Assembly: GCA_019022495.1 (NCBI GenBank) | Contig: JAFEKR010000001.1 | Location: 5,704,001 to 5,768,000 of the forward strand | Length of the DNA stretch: 64,000 bases | DNA from: Epichloe hybrida | Lineage: Eukaryota > Ascomycota > Sordariomycetes > Hypocreales > Clavicipitaceae | Direction: 5' to 3' | Position numbers and translations under genes: made by a program | Part shown: positions 21,087 through 32,310 of the stretch, piece by piece | Position numbering within the stretch: the first letter of the stretch is position 1 | How the letters are laid out: each line of letters opens with the position of its first letter | The notes under the pieces: model-generated | Told to the model about the DNA's origin: nothing | The model's input: only the letters and a program-made list of their open reading frames with translations | The model's database searches: none

Positions 21087-24058
21087 TTACATCCTTGAGG
21101 CAAGTCAGCATCGATTCATGCACTCTGCTTTGCATGTGGAAATAGGTATTACCTTTCAAGCGGCGTCAAGCCGAGAATGCGCATGCCATTGGCCAATGTA
21201 GTTCGCGCGGCATCGTACAATGCCATGCGCGCCTTCATGAGTTCCGGTTCGCTTCCCACCACCTTCAAGTGATCATAGCTGCTACTTATCACATGTGTCA
21301 TCTTAAACAAATAAGTGAGAACTGTCGCTGGTTCCAACGTCTTCAGAGTGTTCTGGAGCACGTCGGGCCACTGCGAAAGCATGCGGGCAATGTTTATGGC
21401 ATGGTCCTCCTTCAAAAGTGAAAAGTTGGCGCTGTTGAGGTCCGCATCGGAGAGCTCCACCCGGCGCCTGATGGAGCATAGTCGAGCATGAGCGTACTGA
21501 AGATAGGGTCCTGTGTCACCTTCAAAGGATGTCATGACATCCATGTTGAACGTGTAGTTGTTTATCCTTATTATTTTTAGTCTCGACCCGGTCTGAGTCA
21601 GTACTTTGATGAATTCCGGCTTACCTCTTGCCGCTCATGTCCTGAACCATAACACTGCTAATGCCCAAAATGTCGGCTGTAGATACAGGATCTTCGATCT
21701 GGGCGTACTTTTCGTTATTTTTTTTCATGGTTTCGTGCATGTGATCCGCACAGTCTTTCAGGATATCATCCAAGCTGGCAACGAAAACCATTAGCCCACG
21801 TGACAAATTCGGAAACCCCAAGTTGATCTACCAGCGGAGAACTCACAATTTGACAGTTCCTTTGCGGGTGCTCATGCCGAGGACCATCCCGAAGTTGATG
21901 TGTTGACACTTTTTAGCAATATCCTTGTAGCCAAGAAGCTCAATGATCTGGAAAAGCTGCTGGAGATGAAGATCTTGTTGACTAGCCACAACGTAGATCA
22001 TATGGTCGAAGTTGTATTTCTTATGCTAAAGCCAGGGCAGATCAGTACACCCAGAGCAGAGCATATACCAGTTTAAGACATTAAACTTACGCGACTCAGC
22101 AATTCGCAAACATCACGAGTCAAGTACAGCGCAGTGCCATCTCGTTTTCTGCACAAGGCCATCAGTCGAGTTAGTTGCGACCCGACGATCGTGTGTTCGC
22201 TTTACAATGACATACCGGAGAACAGTAGTTCCTAGCCTCTTGCCAGCTTTACCTGGTAAATGTTGAGTGAAGTCAACTAGCACGGCGCCTTTGTCTTCTC
22301 GAGAGACGTTCTTGGCCTTCATTTCATCTGCAATCTTAGCCATGAACTCTTCAGACACTTGACTTTCGCCTATTTTGTTGTTGTTAGTCGTCATTTCAAG
22401 CTAGGCAGGGAGATAATACCTACCGCTAAACTCGTCGAAATGAATGTTGAGACGAGAGTAGGTTTCTGAGAGTAAAATTGTGTCAGAATGTGATCAAATT
22501 TGGATACATCATACGCATGCTCAAAGCAAAATCGTTGAAGGCATGTCTCATCGTGTGAAATACGCTGGGTTCCATACCTTTGTAACGAGTAATACTGAGG
22601 TCTCGGAAACGCTTCCATTGTGCAAGAACCTCCTCATCCCTATCCGTCTGTCCATAGAACCGTCAGTGAGCATTACCACAAGAGGACAGAATGAGATGTC
22701 TTACCATGCGCTTGAAGTATTGGCGGGCTTGTTCATCTAAGCTGTTGGCTTCTAAAACGCTGACATCTTTACCCTCCTTTTTCTGGGCTTCAATCACCTC
22801 TTTCTCGGCACTCATCTCAGCATTGATCTGGACATAAAGCTTGAAGAGATGGTCGATAGGGTTCTTCTGCAACGCTTCTTCATCACCGTTACGCTGATAG
22901 GCCAAGGCGAGTAAGCCGTATTGCTTGCCCCAGTCACCGAGATCTGGTCCCATGATTAGCATTTGTAGTTCTTCCGCTTCGTTGTTACCATAGTCCGAAT
23001 CAAACTGACAGTTCATGCGGACTACATCCCATCCGCTAGCCTCATAAAGGTTGGCAATAAAACTTCCTATGATTGTCGAGCGGAGATGGCCAGCATGAAA
23101 TGGTTTCGCGACGTTGGGAGAGCTAAACTCCACGATCTGACATGAAGTAAGTAACATTCCCGTCCACAGCTGACTTATGATCTGTGTAACTCACGATGCG
23201 CTTCTTATTAGAGGATGGATCTGTTGGATCATGAAGACCAGTAAAGCAGTTTTTACCTAAGCGCTTGTCAGTGATGACATTCGAGTCGTTTTGCCTTTGA
23301 ACGCACCGTAATCTTTCTCGGCCTGCCTGACCATTGGGATGATGGATTGAACGAGAGGTTTCCCTTTCATGAAAAAAGACATGAAGTGTCCGCTCAGGAC
23401 GGGTTCTTTAAATAGAGGATCGTCTTCAGGGAACTGTCATGTTGAAAAATTAGCACTGGAAAACCTCTCCAAAAAGATGATTAGATATTCTTTAGAAAAA
23501 CCACACCTTCTTAGCCCATTCTTGCGCCAGAACGTCAGGCTTGGTGCCCTTGATTCGAAGTGCTGGGACAGCTACAACGAAGTCACCTTTGTCAAGACTC
23601 TGGGTCCACATAACGGCAGGATAGATAATAGACGTGTCAACGCCAGAGATTTTGGACAAAACATTGCTAAGATGTGCCCTATAGAGATCAAGGGGATTGA
23701 TCTCGGGGTGGGCATTTGGGTATGTTTGGGCAATGCCTGCAATTGTCAAGCCATCAACCCTCTGGGCCAGCTCGTCCATCACTTTCGTAGGAGCCATAGC
23801 TGCTATTCTAATAGTCCGAAAGTAGGCCTGTAGGTTTAAGGGTATGTATCGTGCCACCGGCCTGTGGCGAGGAAAGTTCTCTGCGAAGCCTTTGTTCGCA
23901 ATAGTGAGGTTTCGAATGGTCGAAAACAGTCGTGGAGCTCGAAGATATAGGGAATGAGGACTAGAATGGCGTCTAGCCTGGTTTAATGGTCGTCGCAGAC
24001 GTAGATAAGTCGGATTAACGAAAAAAACCAGTGGCGATGTCGAGTGAACAACCTTCAT
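21087..24058 (-). CDS. Arginyl-tRNA synthetase, possibly dual cytosolic/mitochondrial
   Basis: Thirteen exons, complement(join(21087..21093,21153..21566,21625..21774,21847..22025,22091..22148,22216..22369,22424..22465,22578..22647,22705..22943,23010..23136,23195..23256,23307..23433,23507..24058)), give 726 residues from the first ATG. A second ATG at 23797 ([10 protein letters not shown]) gives 639 residues, the normal cytosolic length. The class I HIGH-type motif (HAGHLRS), the GMSTRKG region and the DALR anticodon-binding end ([17 protein letters not shown]) are all present. The enzyme charges tRNA-Arg in an ATP-dependent reaction. The 87-residue leader before the second ATG is Arg-rich, nearly free of acidic residues and contains RLFSTIRN, like a mitochondrial presequence. 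The 66-nt intron 22944-23009 is in frame. The last exon is only 7 nt and adds the conserved final Met. Confidence 0.94.
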
Positions 24059-24824
24059 GAAGACCTCCTTACCAAGCTTGGACTTTTTCCAAACTTTTGG
24101 CACCACGCATCTGTGACTCAAAATACTGTCTGGTGGTTCCCCACCTCAGGGTCTGGCGGAGCAAAGTTACAGTGGGCTGGTAGGTACAGTTACCTAGGCA
24201 GTAGATGGTTGGGTGCGGGGTGGTTGCCTGGCGTTGGGTCCTTAGTCATCATGCTCATCGGCTCCCTGCAACTTGTGTTTTTAGCGTATGCAAGTCTTTT
24301 AGCGCATGCAAGTATTATGTATGACTCTTTTGTTCCCAAAGCCCCAAGTCACCAACCTCGGGGGTCAAAGGGCTTGCTTGGGTTGCGCTAACAGTATTAT
24401 AGGGCTCGTGCTTGGCTCCGTCGGTCTCTGTCTGCTTCCACGGTCTCAAGTTTCCTGTTATTTACACCCTGTCACGCGCTACTTGGTCAAATCCTGGCGC
24501 CTGACGCCTGACGCTTAACGCCTGACGGAAATCACGGCGCCCCTCCCTTTCAAAGTTGCTCAAGTGCTCTCTAGCTTGGGAACCTCCCCCGCCCATCCAG
24601 CCGTCATTAGCAGCCACACAAAAAAAATCAAAACCAGCCCGCAATCTGCCTTTTGACGACGTAATTTCTCTCCCTCTAATCGTGCACCAGCCAAACCCTT
24701 CCACCGCGATCTACACCTTTGTCAACATCTCACTGCTTGTCGTTGAACCGAGAGTACAAGCCACTACCTGTCGCCTCATATTGCAAGTTGTCGTGCCGTT
24801 TCTACGCCTTGGACCCACGACATT
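24059..24824. promoter_or_regulatory. Divergent promoter region, ArgRS and eIF3j
   Basis: A 766-bp spacer between two divergently transcribed translation genes. It includes a CGCCTGACG-type tandem repeat at about 24498-24530. A GTAAGG donor-like site on the minus strand lies just upstream of the first ArgRS ATG and could mark a leader intron. Confidence 0.45.
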
Positions 24825-25761
24825 ATGCCCGCCAAAAAGCAATGGGGTAAGATCCCCGTCCTTACAATCTGCCACTACACATGTACAACACACAGTTCAA
24901 CAACGTAGATCTGGATCTACGGGTATAGCTCCCGTTGTTTCTCTGGTCACCAACACAAGCGACGCTAACAATATTACCTCGATCAGGTACTCGACTCATG
25001 GGATGCTGCCGAGGATTCCGAGGTAGAGCGCGAGAAGGAACGCAAGGCTGCGGACGTCAAAGCCAAGGCTGCCGCCGAGGCTGCAGCCAGCAAGAAGACT
25101 AAAGCCGAACGCGTCGCCGAGCGTCGGGCCGCCCGTGCTCTTCAACGCGAAGAAGAGGGAGAAGACAGCGATGATGACGAAACTGAGGTGCAGCGTCGGG
25201 AAAGACTTCGCCGCACCGAACAAGAAGCTGACTTGCGTCACGCCGAAGATTTATTTGGGAATGTTGGTACCGGCAGTGGTCGCAAAGCAAACACCAGTGG
25301 TGCTGCTGTTGTCGTCGATGAAAATGACCCATCAACAACCGTCAATATTGCTTCTCTGCCATTGTTCAATCCGCAAACCAAGACACAATTCGAGTTAATG
25401 CGTACAACTCTCGCTCCCATCATCAGTGGAAACACGAAAAAAGCTCACTATGGTCTCTTCCTCGAAGAATTCGCCAAGGATCTGGCCAGGGAACTGTCCA
25501 GCGAGCAGGTGAAAAAGGTCGCCAGTGCTTTGACTCGCCTTAGCAATGAGAAAATGAAGGAGGAGAAGGTTTCGGAAAAGGGAGGCAAAAAGACCAAGGC
25601 TGCCAAAACAAAAACTTCTTTAGTCGCCAGCCGCGCCAACACGACGGACGTGTCAACCTATGATGATGATGCTTTTGGAGAGTAAGTTGGCTTCTAGGGT
25701 TTTACGTAGTTCTGTTTACTCCGCCAATACTGATGCTTGTGGCAGTGACGATTTTATGTGA
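24825..25761 (+). CDS. hcr1: Translation initiation factor eIF3 subunit j (Hcr1)
   Basis: Four exons, join(24825..24846,24909..24922,24987..25681,25746..25761), give 248 residues. The first exon is 22 nt (MPAKKQW), the second a 14-nt microexon, and the last 16 nt. The core matches eIF3j: VLDSWDAAEDSE near the start, a long Lys/Glu helix, then the conserved SLPLFNPQTKTQFELMRTTL region. The splice to the last exon yields a C-terminal GDDDFM, the family's typical end; without it the frame would stop after FGE. eIF3j binds eIF3 and the 40S decoding centre, and yeast Hcr1 also helps 20S pre-rRNA processing and termination. The microexon is the least certain part: its donor GTATAG is weak, but a GCTAAC branch site supports intron 2. 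Confidence 0.88.
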
Positions 25762-26689
25762 TCCATCCACGAAAAACGAAGCAATGCAGCTGCTCTCCCG
25801 AAATTGAACCCCCTTTCGCATACTTCCGGCTGGTGCAATACAGCTGATTCGCGTCTACCCGCGACAATCAGTTATTTCGCGATGTTGATGCAAAGACGAC
25901 TTGCTTCATTTTATATTCGGTTGGGATGTTCCAAACGTAGAGACAGCGGAGCTTTCCATGATACCAAGTCGCGTCATTCTGACAGGTGCGCATTGCAAAG
26001 GGGTGTTTGGGCCAACTCCCCATCCAACAAACGGGCGGCAACAGATGCAGTTCAGGGGATGCCAAGGCCGAAGAGGGAGGCATAGTATGGATACGCGTGG
26101 TTAATTAGGCAAATTGTTTACATTGGTGGTGTCATGGGCGATCAGAATCTACGTCTTTTCAACTTGGGCAACGCGGCCAATCCCTCGTTGACGTACTTTT
26201 TAATACGATGGAGCCAAGTGGAGGACGGCATCTCGATATTTGGTTGGTATGTGCGAAAGCGCCTGTCATCTGTTGGTCGGTGCAGGTCACGTTGACATTA
26301 GTTATTAGAATGGATGAAAAACGTTTGTATGAGTTCATGCAATGGGAAGACGGCATGGTTCTACCCTGTATGTTACCAGGGTAACTCCGATGCTGAAAAA
26401 AGTGATATCCAGTGACATTTCTGATACAACTAACTGGAACACTTACACATCATACATGACTGTCACACCTCTCTAGCACGCATGTTAAATCTATCTCGTT
26501 CGGTTACCACCAACGCCGAAGAACCTGACCCATTTGTAACGCCGTGCTCCGGATAGTTTGCAACGCTGCCGCATGAAACATGACATATCTCCATGCCCTC
26601 CGAACCAAATGTAATTCCTCGTTTCTGGGCTTAGTCGTGTATCATACGTACCAGATAGTAAAGCCAAAAAATGCCCTTAAAGTTTTGCC
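25762..26689. other. Convergent intergenic region
   Basis: Contains the 3' ends of eIF3j (plus) and MDM31 (minus). Short ORFs here show no family resemblance. I see no repeat or RNA gene. Confidence 0.4.
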
Positions 26690-28889
26690 TCAGACTACAT
26701 TGCCTGCCATGCCCATGAACAAGGCATGTACCGCCAGTGACAGAGTCCAGAAACCAACTTTCTTGAACCGACGAACACGACTCTGCTGATCCTCAACATC
26801 TTTAGCGAAAGCATCGTATGTTTCGACAGATGCGTCATTCATTAAGCCACAGTCAAATACTGTCCAACTTCCATCAAAATCGCCTAGGCGCTTCACGATT
26901 CGGCAAGATATTGGTATGTACGTTTTCTTGGCGTTGATATATGCGACAATTGGTCGAACCAACGCCTGGTTAACGTAGGACATGTCCCTCGTGAAAAGCG
27001 GCACCGCCGCCTTCACGTCATTCATATGAATGCGCATGTCCATAATCAAATACCGTCGATCCTCTTCGGGGAATTCAGCGGCTTGCGTTGCCTCGAGTGT
27101 CCCAACATCGCCTCCAGCGTCAGAGAGGTGTCCAGACTGCTCCAATATTGGGGTGCTCCCGCTAGAGCTTGATAGAAAGCGCTGCCTGTTCATTATAACG
27201 GCTTCTTCCAATTGATCGTAGAAGTCGGACATGACTTTGGTAAGACCGTCATCTGTTTCTGCAGGAAACATCACATCGGCTACGATGTCAACATTGCCCT
27301 CATATATCCACCCAAAAGGGCCTTCCACTCCTCGATTTAGATGATCAATTTTGAGACCATCAATCCGAAGCCTGCTGAATTTTTTCCAGGCGTTTGGCTC
27401 ACCCACACCCAGCAATGCCCCTTGTTCATGATTGGAGACAATGCCATGGACCTGGCGAGGATGGATCGTGAAAAGAGAGCCATCAAAAGACCCAGACATG
27501 TGGTTCGCAGAGAGAAAGTCGTAGAAGAGCCATTGTTTTCGAAGCTGTGGTAGTTCACATGAGTATATGCTGACCGAAAATGGTCGGAATCCGTTAGGCT
27601 GGTGGATCGTCAGCAATAAGTCTTCCAGTTTGAATGACTCAATCTCAAAATCGCCCGGTTGATGCTTGTGCTTGTATGATAAGGGGTCTATATCCTCAAT
27701 TGGCCAATGTACTGATGTACGATCGACAACACCCCTGACTCCATTGACTTCGACGTCCTTGAGTAACCCTTTCCCATTCCACCAATTCACAAATGAGAGA
27801 GTCACATTGACATTGGCAATGGTGACATCAAATTGTGTGTAATTTCCATCATCTTCAACATTAGAGGATACTGAAGGCTGTGATTGTCGGCCTGCTGCAG
27901 CCACGGCAGCGGCGTCCGAAGAGCCTTTGCTCACGGATGACTTGACCTGTCCAGGCCTCCGGGAGACAAATACATTCCGAAACGCAATAACGCCATTCTT
28001 CCAATTTGGCACGATGGCGGATTCAAAGATGACGGTAACTCCGGCGGATTGTGTTAAATAATCGCCAATCCATTTCGCAAGCGTTTCTAGAAGTACTTGT
28101 CAGAGCAAGTTGCCACGATAGGATTGAACAGAACTTGCCTTGAGCAAATACAGTATTAATCGAGAAAATAAGTAATGAAAAGAAAGTTGTCGTCCCTACG
28201 AGAACCCAAACAATATGCCCCAGCATGAACCAGGACACAAATGCGCCCCATTCATCTGCATTCCAAGGACGCATGCTCCGAATTGACATCCATTTGAACC
28301 GCACCTTGAGCCTTTCCCAAAAGCCATTTGCGGCGGCCAGCAGCTCATCTTTCGTCGGTCTATGGGGTAAGTTGGGCAAATGGAGATATTTAGAAACAGA
28401 GGATGCTATCGATTCGACGTCCGCGTCACTGCTAGGTTTTGTTGAAGTAGGACCTTTGCCTTGATCTGATTGGAACTCTTCCTCGCGTGATTTCGGTGGC
28501 AAGGAGTCTTTCGCATCACTCTGTTGTCGCTCGTTGGAATAGTATCGTTGTTGTGAAAACTTTTCCAGGGGCTTGTATACTGTTCTCCCGTGGTTGGCCA
28601 ATACTCCAGGAGCCGCCGAGGGCCAGGTTCTTTCGACAACCAGGAGGATCGCCCTTAGCCTCCGATTCCGAACAAGAGACGCGGGGTTTTCATGGGATGC
28701 CGCCTCGAAAGACTGCCTTCCGTAATGCTGTATCCGTGACTTTCGATGAATCGACTGCGACGGCCATAGCTTATAGAACTGGAAAGGCGACGGAGTGACA
28801 AAACGAGCTTCGAACAGCGATGTCTGTCGTGGTCGCCAAGCCTGGCTTCCGAGCAGCCGTATAGAGAAGGCCTTAGACATAATTCTCAT
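26690..28889 (-). CDS. mdm31: Mitochondrial distribution and morphology protein MDM31
   Basis: Two exons, complement(join(26690..28086,28139..28889)), give 715 residues. A second in-frame ATG lies three codons downstream at 28880. The first ~110 residues are Arg/Ser-rich, consistent with a mitochondrial presequence. A hydrophobic span around residues 215-250 (FVSWFMLGHIVWVLVG...) and a C-terminal one (GFWTLSLAVHALFMGMAG) are the two membrane anchors expected for Mdm31/Mdm32. The region after the intron (GVTVIFESAIVPNWKNGVIAFRNVFVSRRPG) is the family's most recognisable block. Mdm31 sits in the inner membrane and is needed for mitochondrial shape, nucleoid stability and cardiolipin homeostasis in yeast. 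The 52-nt intron appears to be GC-AG (donor AAG|GCAAGT). Divergent from PNO1, 414 bp apart. Confidence 0.94.
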
Positions 28890-29303
28890 GCATGGCGACT
28901 GAAAGGAGAATATTCCTTTATCCCAGAGTCTGCATGTGTCTCAACAACCAGAATTTGGCAGAACAGCCCTTGTTAGAACGACCGACAACTGCAGGCGTGA
29001 CGTGCGCCAGAAGTCGAGAAGTACCTCTGTACACGCCTAGGGGGCTTGTTGATACCAGCCAATAGATAAGGCACGATAAACCCGGAGAAACCCACAATAA
29101 ATTTTCTTATGATCTCTCTGCACCGCTTGGTAGATGATGGACAAACAGGGACGGCCACTGTCTAGACTCCAACTAATATTGTTCACCAATTTTCTTCCCT
29201 TGTTCCACCACCCCCTTAAAAGAATTTGTGTCGGACCTCTGTACTGAATACGTTCTGATCTGATCAAGAACCTATTTCACAGCTTTTGCGCGACAAAGTC
29301 ATA
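28890..29303. promoter_or_regulatory. Divergent promoter region, MDM31 and PNO1
   Basis: A 414-bp spacer between divergent start codons, so both promoters must lie here. No strong TATA box is obvious. Confidence 0.4.
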
Positions 29304-30194
29304 ATGCCTGCGCCCACAGCCTTGAAAAAGGCCGACGAAACCCCGCTTCCAGAGGCAGAGGTTTCACTCCAGACACAAGGTTGGCAAATTCTCGAAAAAC
29401 TTTGATCTTCTGTTTCACGTCATTGTGCTGATAATTTGAAAGCAGCTGGGGATGAATTTCTTCTTGGAGAACCCGATTTTACGCCAGTAGACGGCGAGGG
29501 AATGCAAGCAACTGACGAAGGAGATTCAATGGCTATCGACGAGGAGGGCCGGCCACGTTTCGCTCCTGCCGGAGATATTGTACGCATGGGAATTTGTTCC
29601 TCTTGATAACATTCTTGTATGCTGACGAATGCTCAGGATCCCGTCACACGGGTGGATACCCGAAAGATTCCCGTTCCTCCCCATCGGATGACACCATTAA
29701 AACAGTCATGGCCTCAAATATATCCTCCGCTCGTTGAACACCTTAAATTACAATGCCGAATGAACATCAAACGAAAGACCGTGGAATTGAGGACATCACA
29801 TCACACCTCTGATACCGGAGCCCTGCAAAAAGGCGAGGATTTTGTGAAAGCCTTTACCCTTGGTTTCGATGTGGACGATGCCATTGCCTTGCTAAGGCTA
29901 GATGACCTCTATATTGAAACCTTTGAAATCAAAGACGTGAGGACTATGCATGGCGACAGTCAAGCTCGTGCTATTGGTCGCATTGCTGGCAAGGACGGTA
30001 AAACAAAGTTCGCAATTGAGAATGCAAGCAGGACGCGAATTGTGTTGGCTGATTCGAAAATCCATATTCTTGGTGGCTTCAAAAATATCCACATGGCGCG
30101 CGAATCGATTGTTAGCTTGATTTTGGGTAAGCCTCCAGGCAAGGTGTACGGCAACCTGAGAACCGTGGCCGCGAGAATGAAGGAACGATTTTAG
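29304..30194 (+). CDS. pno1: Pre-rRNA-processing KH protein PNO1 (Dim2)
   Basis: Three exons, join(29304..29379,29446..29579,29637..30194), give 255 residues, close to the family's length. The N-terminal third is acidic and variable. From about residue 70 the sequence is the conserved PNO1 core: WPQIYPPLVEHLKLQCRMNIKRK, then a KH domain with the GRIAGKDGKTKFAIENASRT stretch and a C-terminal MARESIVSLILGKPPGKVYG block. PNO1/Dim2 binds pre-18S rRNA near its 3' end and recruits Nob1 for final 40S maturation in nucleolus and cytoplasm. The first intron ends in a tandem AAGCAG acceptor, so residue 26/27 may be one or two alanines. Its donor GTTGGC is weak. Confidence 0.95.
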
Positions 30195-30846
30195 GCAACT
30201 TCATCATCACGGGATATGGTATTACATGGCGTTAGGGCAAGCAAGCATTTATAGCTAATGGATTCCGACGATGTGATCATCGTAAGTTTGAAGAAATATG
30301 ATTCGATGGTATACGTATCTGGCGTCGTTGTTGATCGTTGATGGGATGAGGTTTGGCTTGTTCTAAATACTGCGACAAATTATCCTGCATTTTGGGTACT
30401 TGAGTTTACTAAAACGTAGTCTGTGAAAGCGAATGGCAAGTACATTCATTATGTGCTCACCCAGGTAATCTCCAAGCATGTTTCACCACTTTCAGGGGTT
30501 TTTATAAACGTTCTTGCTTCGCTATCCAAAAGTTTAGTCGATTCTGATGCACAGCTTGCGAATTTGAAGTAGACACAGAAGGTCAGTGTAAGAATCGTGG
30601 CGTGTTTCAAGTCAATGCTTATTACATGGGCGAGGGAATATATTGCTAAGAATCGTGAACGTGTCACGGACGTCGTTTGGTGGGTGGGTAACGGAGTCAA
30701 AGGGACGTGCTGCAAACCTGGTCGCTCGAAAAACTTTACAAGATATCGGCAATGTGTTACTACATTGATTTGCAACATCACCTTTTTCGTGTGGTGACTG
30801 ACCTATCACTGAATTCCGTTGGGGCCTGTGCAAGGACGGCCAGTAA
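30195..30846. other. Intergenic, PNO1 3' region up to the retrotransposon
   Basis: Ordinary-composition sequence with no supported gene. The composition jump to AT-rich DNA does not occur at the transposon edge but about 100 bp inside it. Confidence 0.4.
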
Positions 30847-30851
30847 GGTTG
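30847..30851. repeat. Target-site duplication, left (GGTTG)
   Basis: GGTTG directly precedes the left LTR terminus TGTCA and is repeated exactly at 36288-36292 after the right LTR terminus TGACA. Five-base duplications are typical for Ty1/copia integration. Confidence 0.85.
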
Positions 30852-31082
30852 TGTCAAGGTAGGGGTGAAAAAGGATGATAGAAAGCGTTCGATTTAGTCA
30901 ATCAGAGGTGCAGACGGCACCTGACTTTTGTACCTAAAAGGTACACAGTGCGCTATAGTAATAACTAGTCTATAGAGGTACTTCTAATACATTATATTTA
31001 CTAATATCTAACCTTACGTTTTATCCCTATTAATACGCGCTACCCTTATATAACCTATGCTTTAAGGGAGCTCTCCTTAACA
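30852..31082 (-). repeat. 3' LTR of the copia element (left)
   Basis: 231 bp, from TGTCAAGG to TTAACA. The outer part to about 30950 is unmutated; from about 30974 inward it carries C-to-T and G-to-A changes relative to the other LTR. It contains the short palindrome GTACCTAAAAGGTAC at 30930-30944. Confidence 0.92.
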
Positions 31083-31094
31083 CACCCCCCTTAG
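31083..31094 (-). other. Probable polypurine tract of the copia element
   Basis: Plus-strand CACCCCCCTT, that is a minus-strand purine run, lies immediately next to the left LTR. In a leftward-transcribed element this is the position of the plus-strand primer. It supports the orientation deduced from the reverse-transcriptase motifs. Confidence 0.7.
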
Positions 31095-32019
31095 CTAAGA
31101 TATTTATTAAAGCTAAAGATTATAGGCATAGGAAGAGATTATAATAATTTTCTAGTATTATAATTAAGTGGGAATTTCCTATAAGCTAATCTAGTAATAG
31201 AATTCCTTATATATTTACCTTAATAAAGGCTTTATAAAGCTATTAGTAAGTATCTTAGAGGTCTTTAACTAATTTACCTTAATATTACCTAGGGTATATT
31301 ACTCTTAAATTCATATTTAATTTATATTAAGATACTTTAGACTAGTTTAAAGCCTTTCTTCCTTATATTTTATAATATAAATTATTTACTTATTATTACA
31401 CTATATAATTAATAAAGAAAGGACCTATATACTAATATTATAAAGTAGTTTACCTAGAGATATACGCTCTTTTACTCTATAATTTAATATAAAGAGCTTT
31501 ACTTCTATGCTTAAGGTTATTATATAATACTACCTCCTAGACTTCTAATTAATTATAGCTTTATATATAATAAAGACATAGCCTTATATTAATTTCTAAG
31601 TATTAGGGTTATTACTAAGAGAGGCATTAGTACTAGAGAAAAGCGTGTTAAAGCTATTTGCTCCTAAGTATTAAATATATAGCTTCCTTATATTTTAAGT
31701 ATATATTAAAGTAGCCTTTATAAGCTTAATATGCTTTATTAAAGGGTTTATTATAAAGGAGGCTAGCTTTAAAGCTATAAAGGCTATATTAGGTCTTCTA
31801 ATAATATAAAGATAAACTAAAGAGCTAATAATTACTCTATAGTAATTAATCTCTTTATTAGTGGCCTAACTATTATTTAAAATGATTATAGCTATTATTA
31901 AAGGTATTATAATTAAGCTCTTTAAATCGTTATTAATAATATTAGGGATAAACTTCTAAGCTATCTTTTAAATATATAATTCCTATAATAACTATATCTC
32001 TTTAGTATTATAATTCCTA

Positions 32020-32310
32020 ATGATTTTAATGCCTAGGAACCACTTTAAATTGCCTTAGTCTTTAATATCTAGACTGTTTATTAATTACTTATATAGCTCT
32101 TTAAATTCTACTTTAAATCCATTTAGAAATAGCACTATAATATTATTTACATAGAAAAACAGGATAAATCTGCCTTTTATAAAGATATATAGGTCTTCCT
32201 TCCCTTAGATAAAGCTAAGATTTAATAGGAATTACATTAGGTATAGAAACCATTATTAGGGAGCTTCCTATAGCCTATATAATGCTCTAGTTATCTTCTA
32301 GAGATAACCT
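32020..32310 (-). pseudogene. Decayed copia reverse transcriptase
   Basis: In minus-strand translation, and with stop codons throughout, the order ALYRL..AP (near 32250-32295), FFYVNN (near 32142-32160, catalytic box with both aspartates changed to asparagine as G-to-A mutation would cause) and LKWFLGI (near 32028-32048) matches the Ty1/copia reverse-transcriptase domain. No intact product is possible. Confidence 0.88.
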
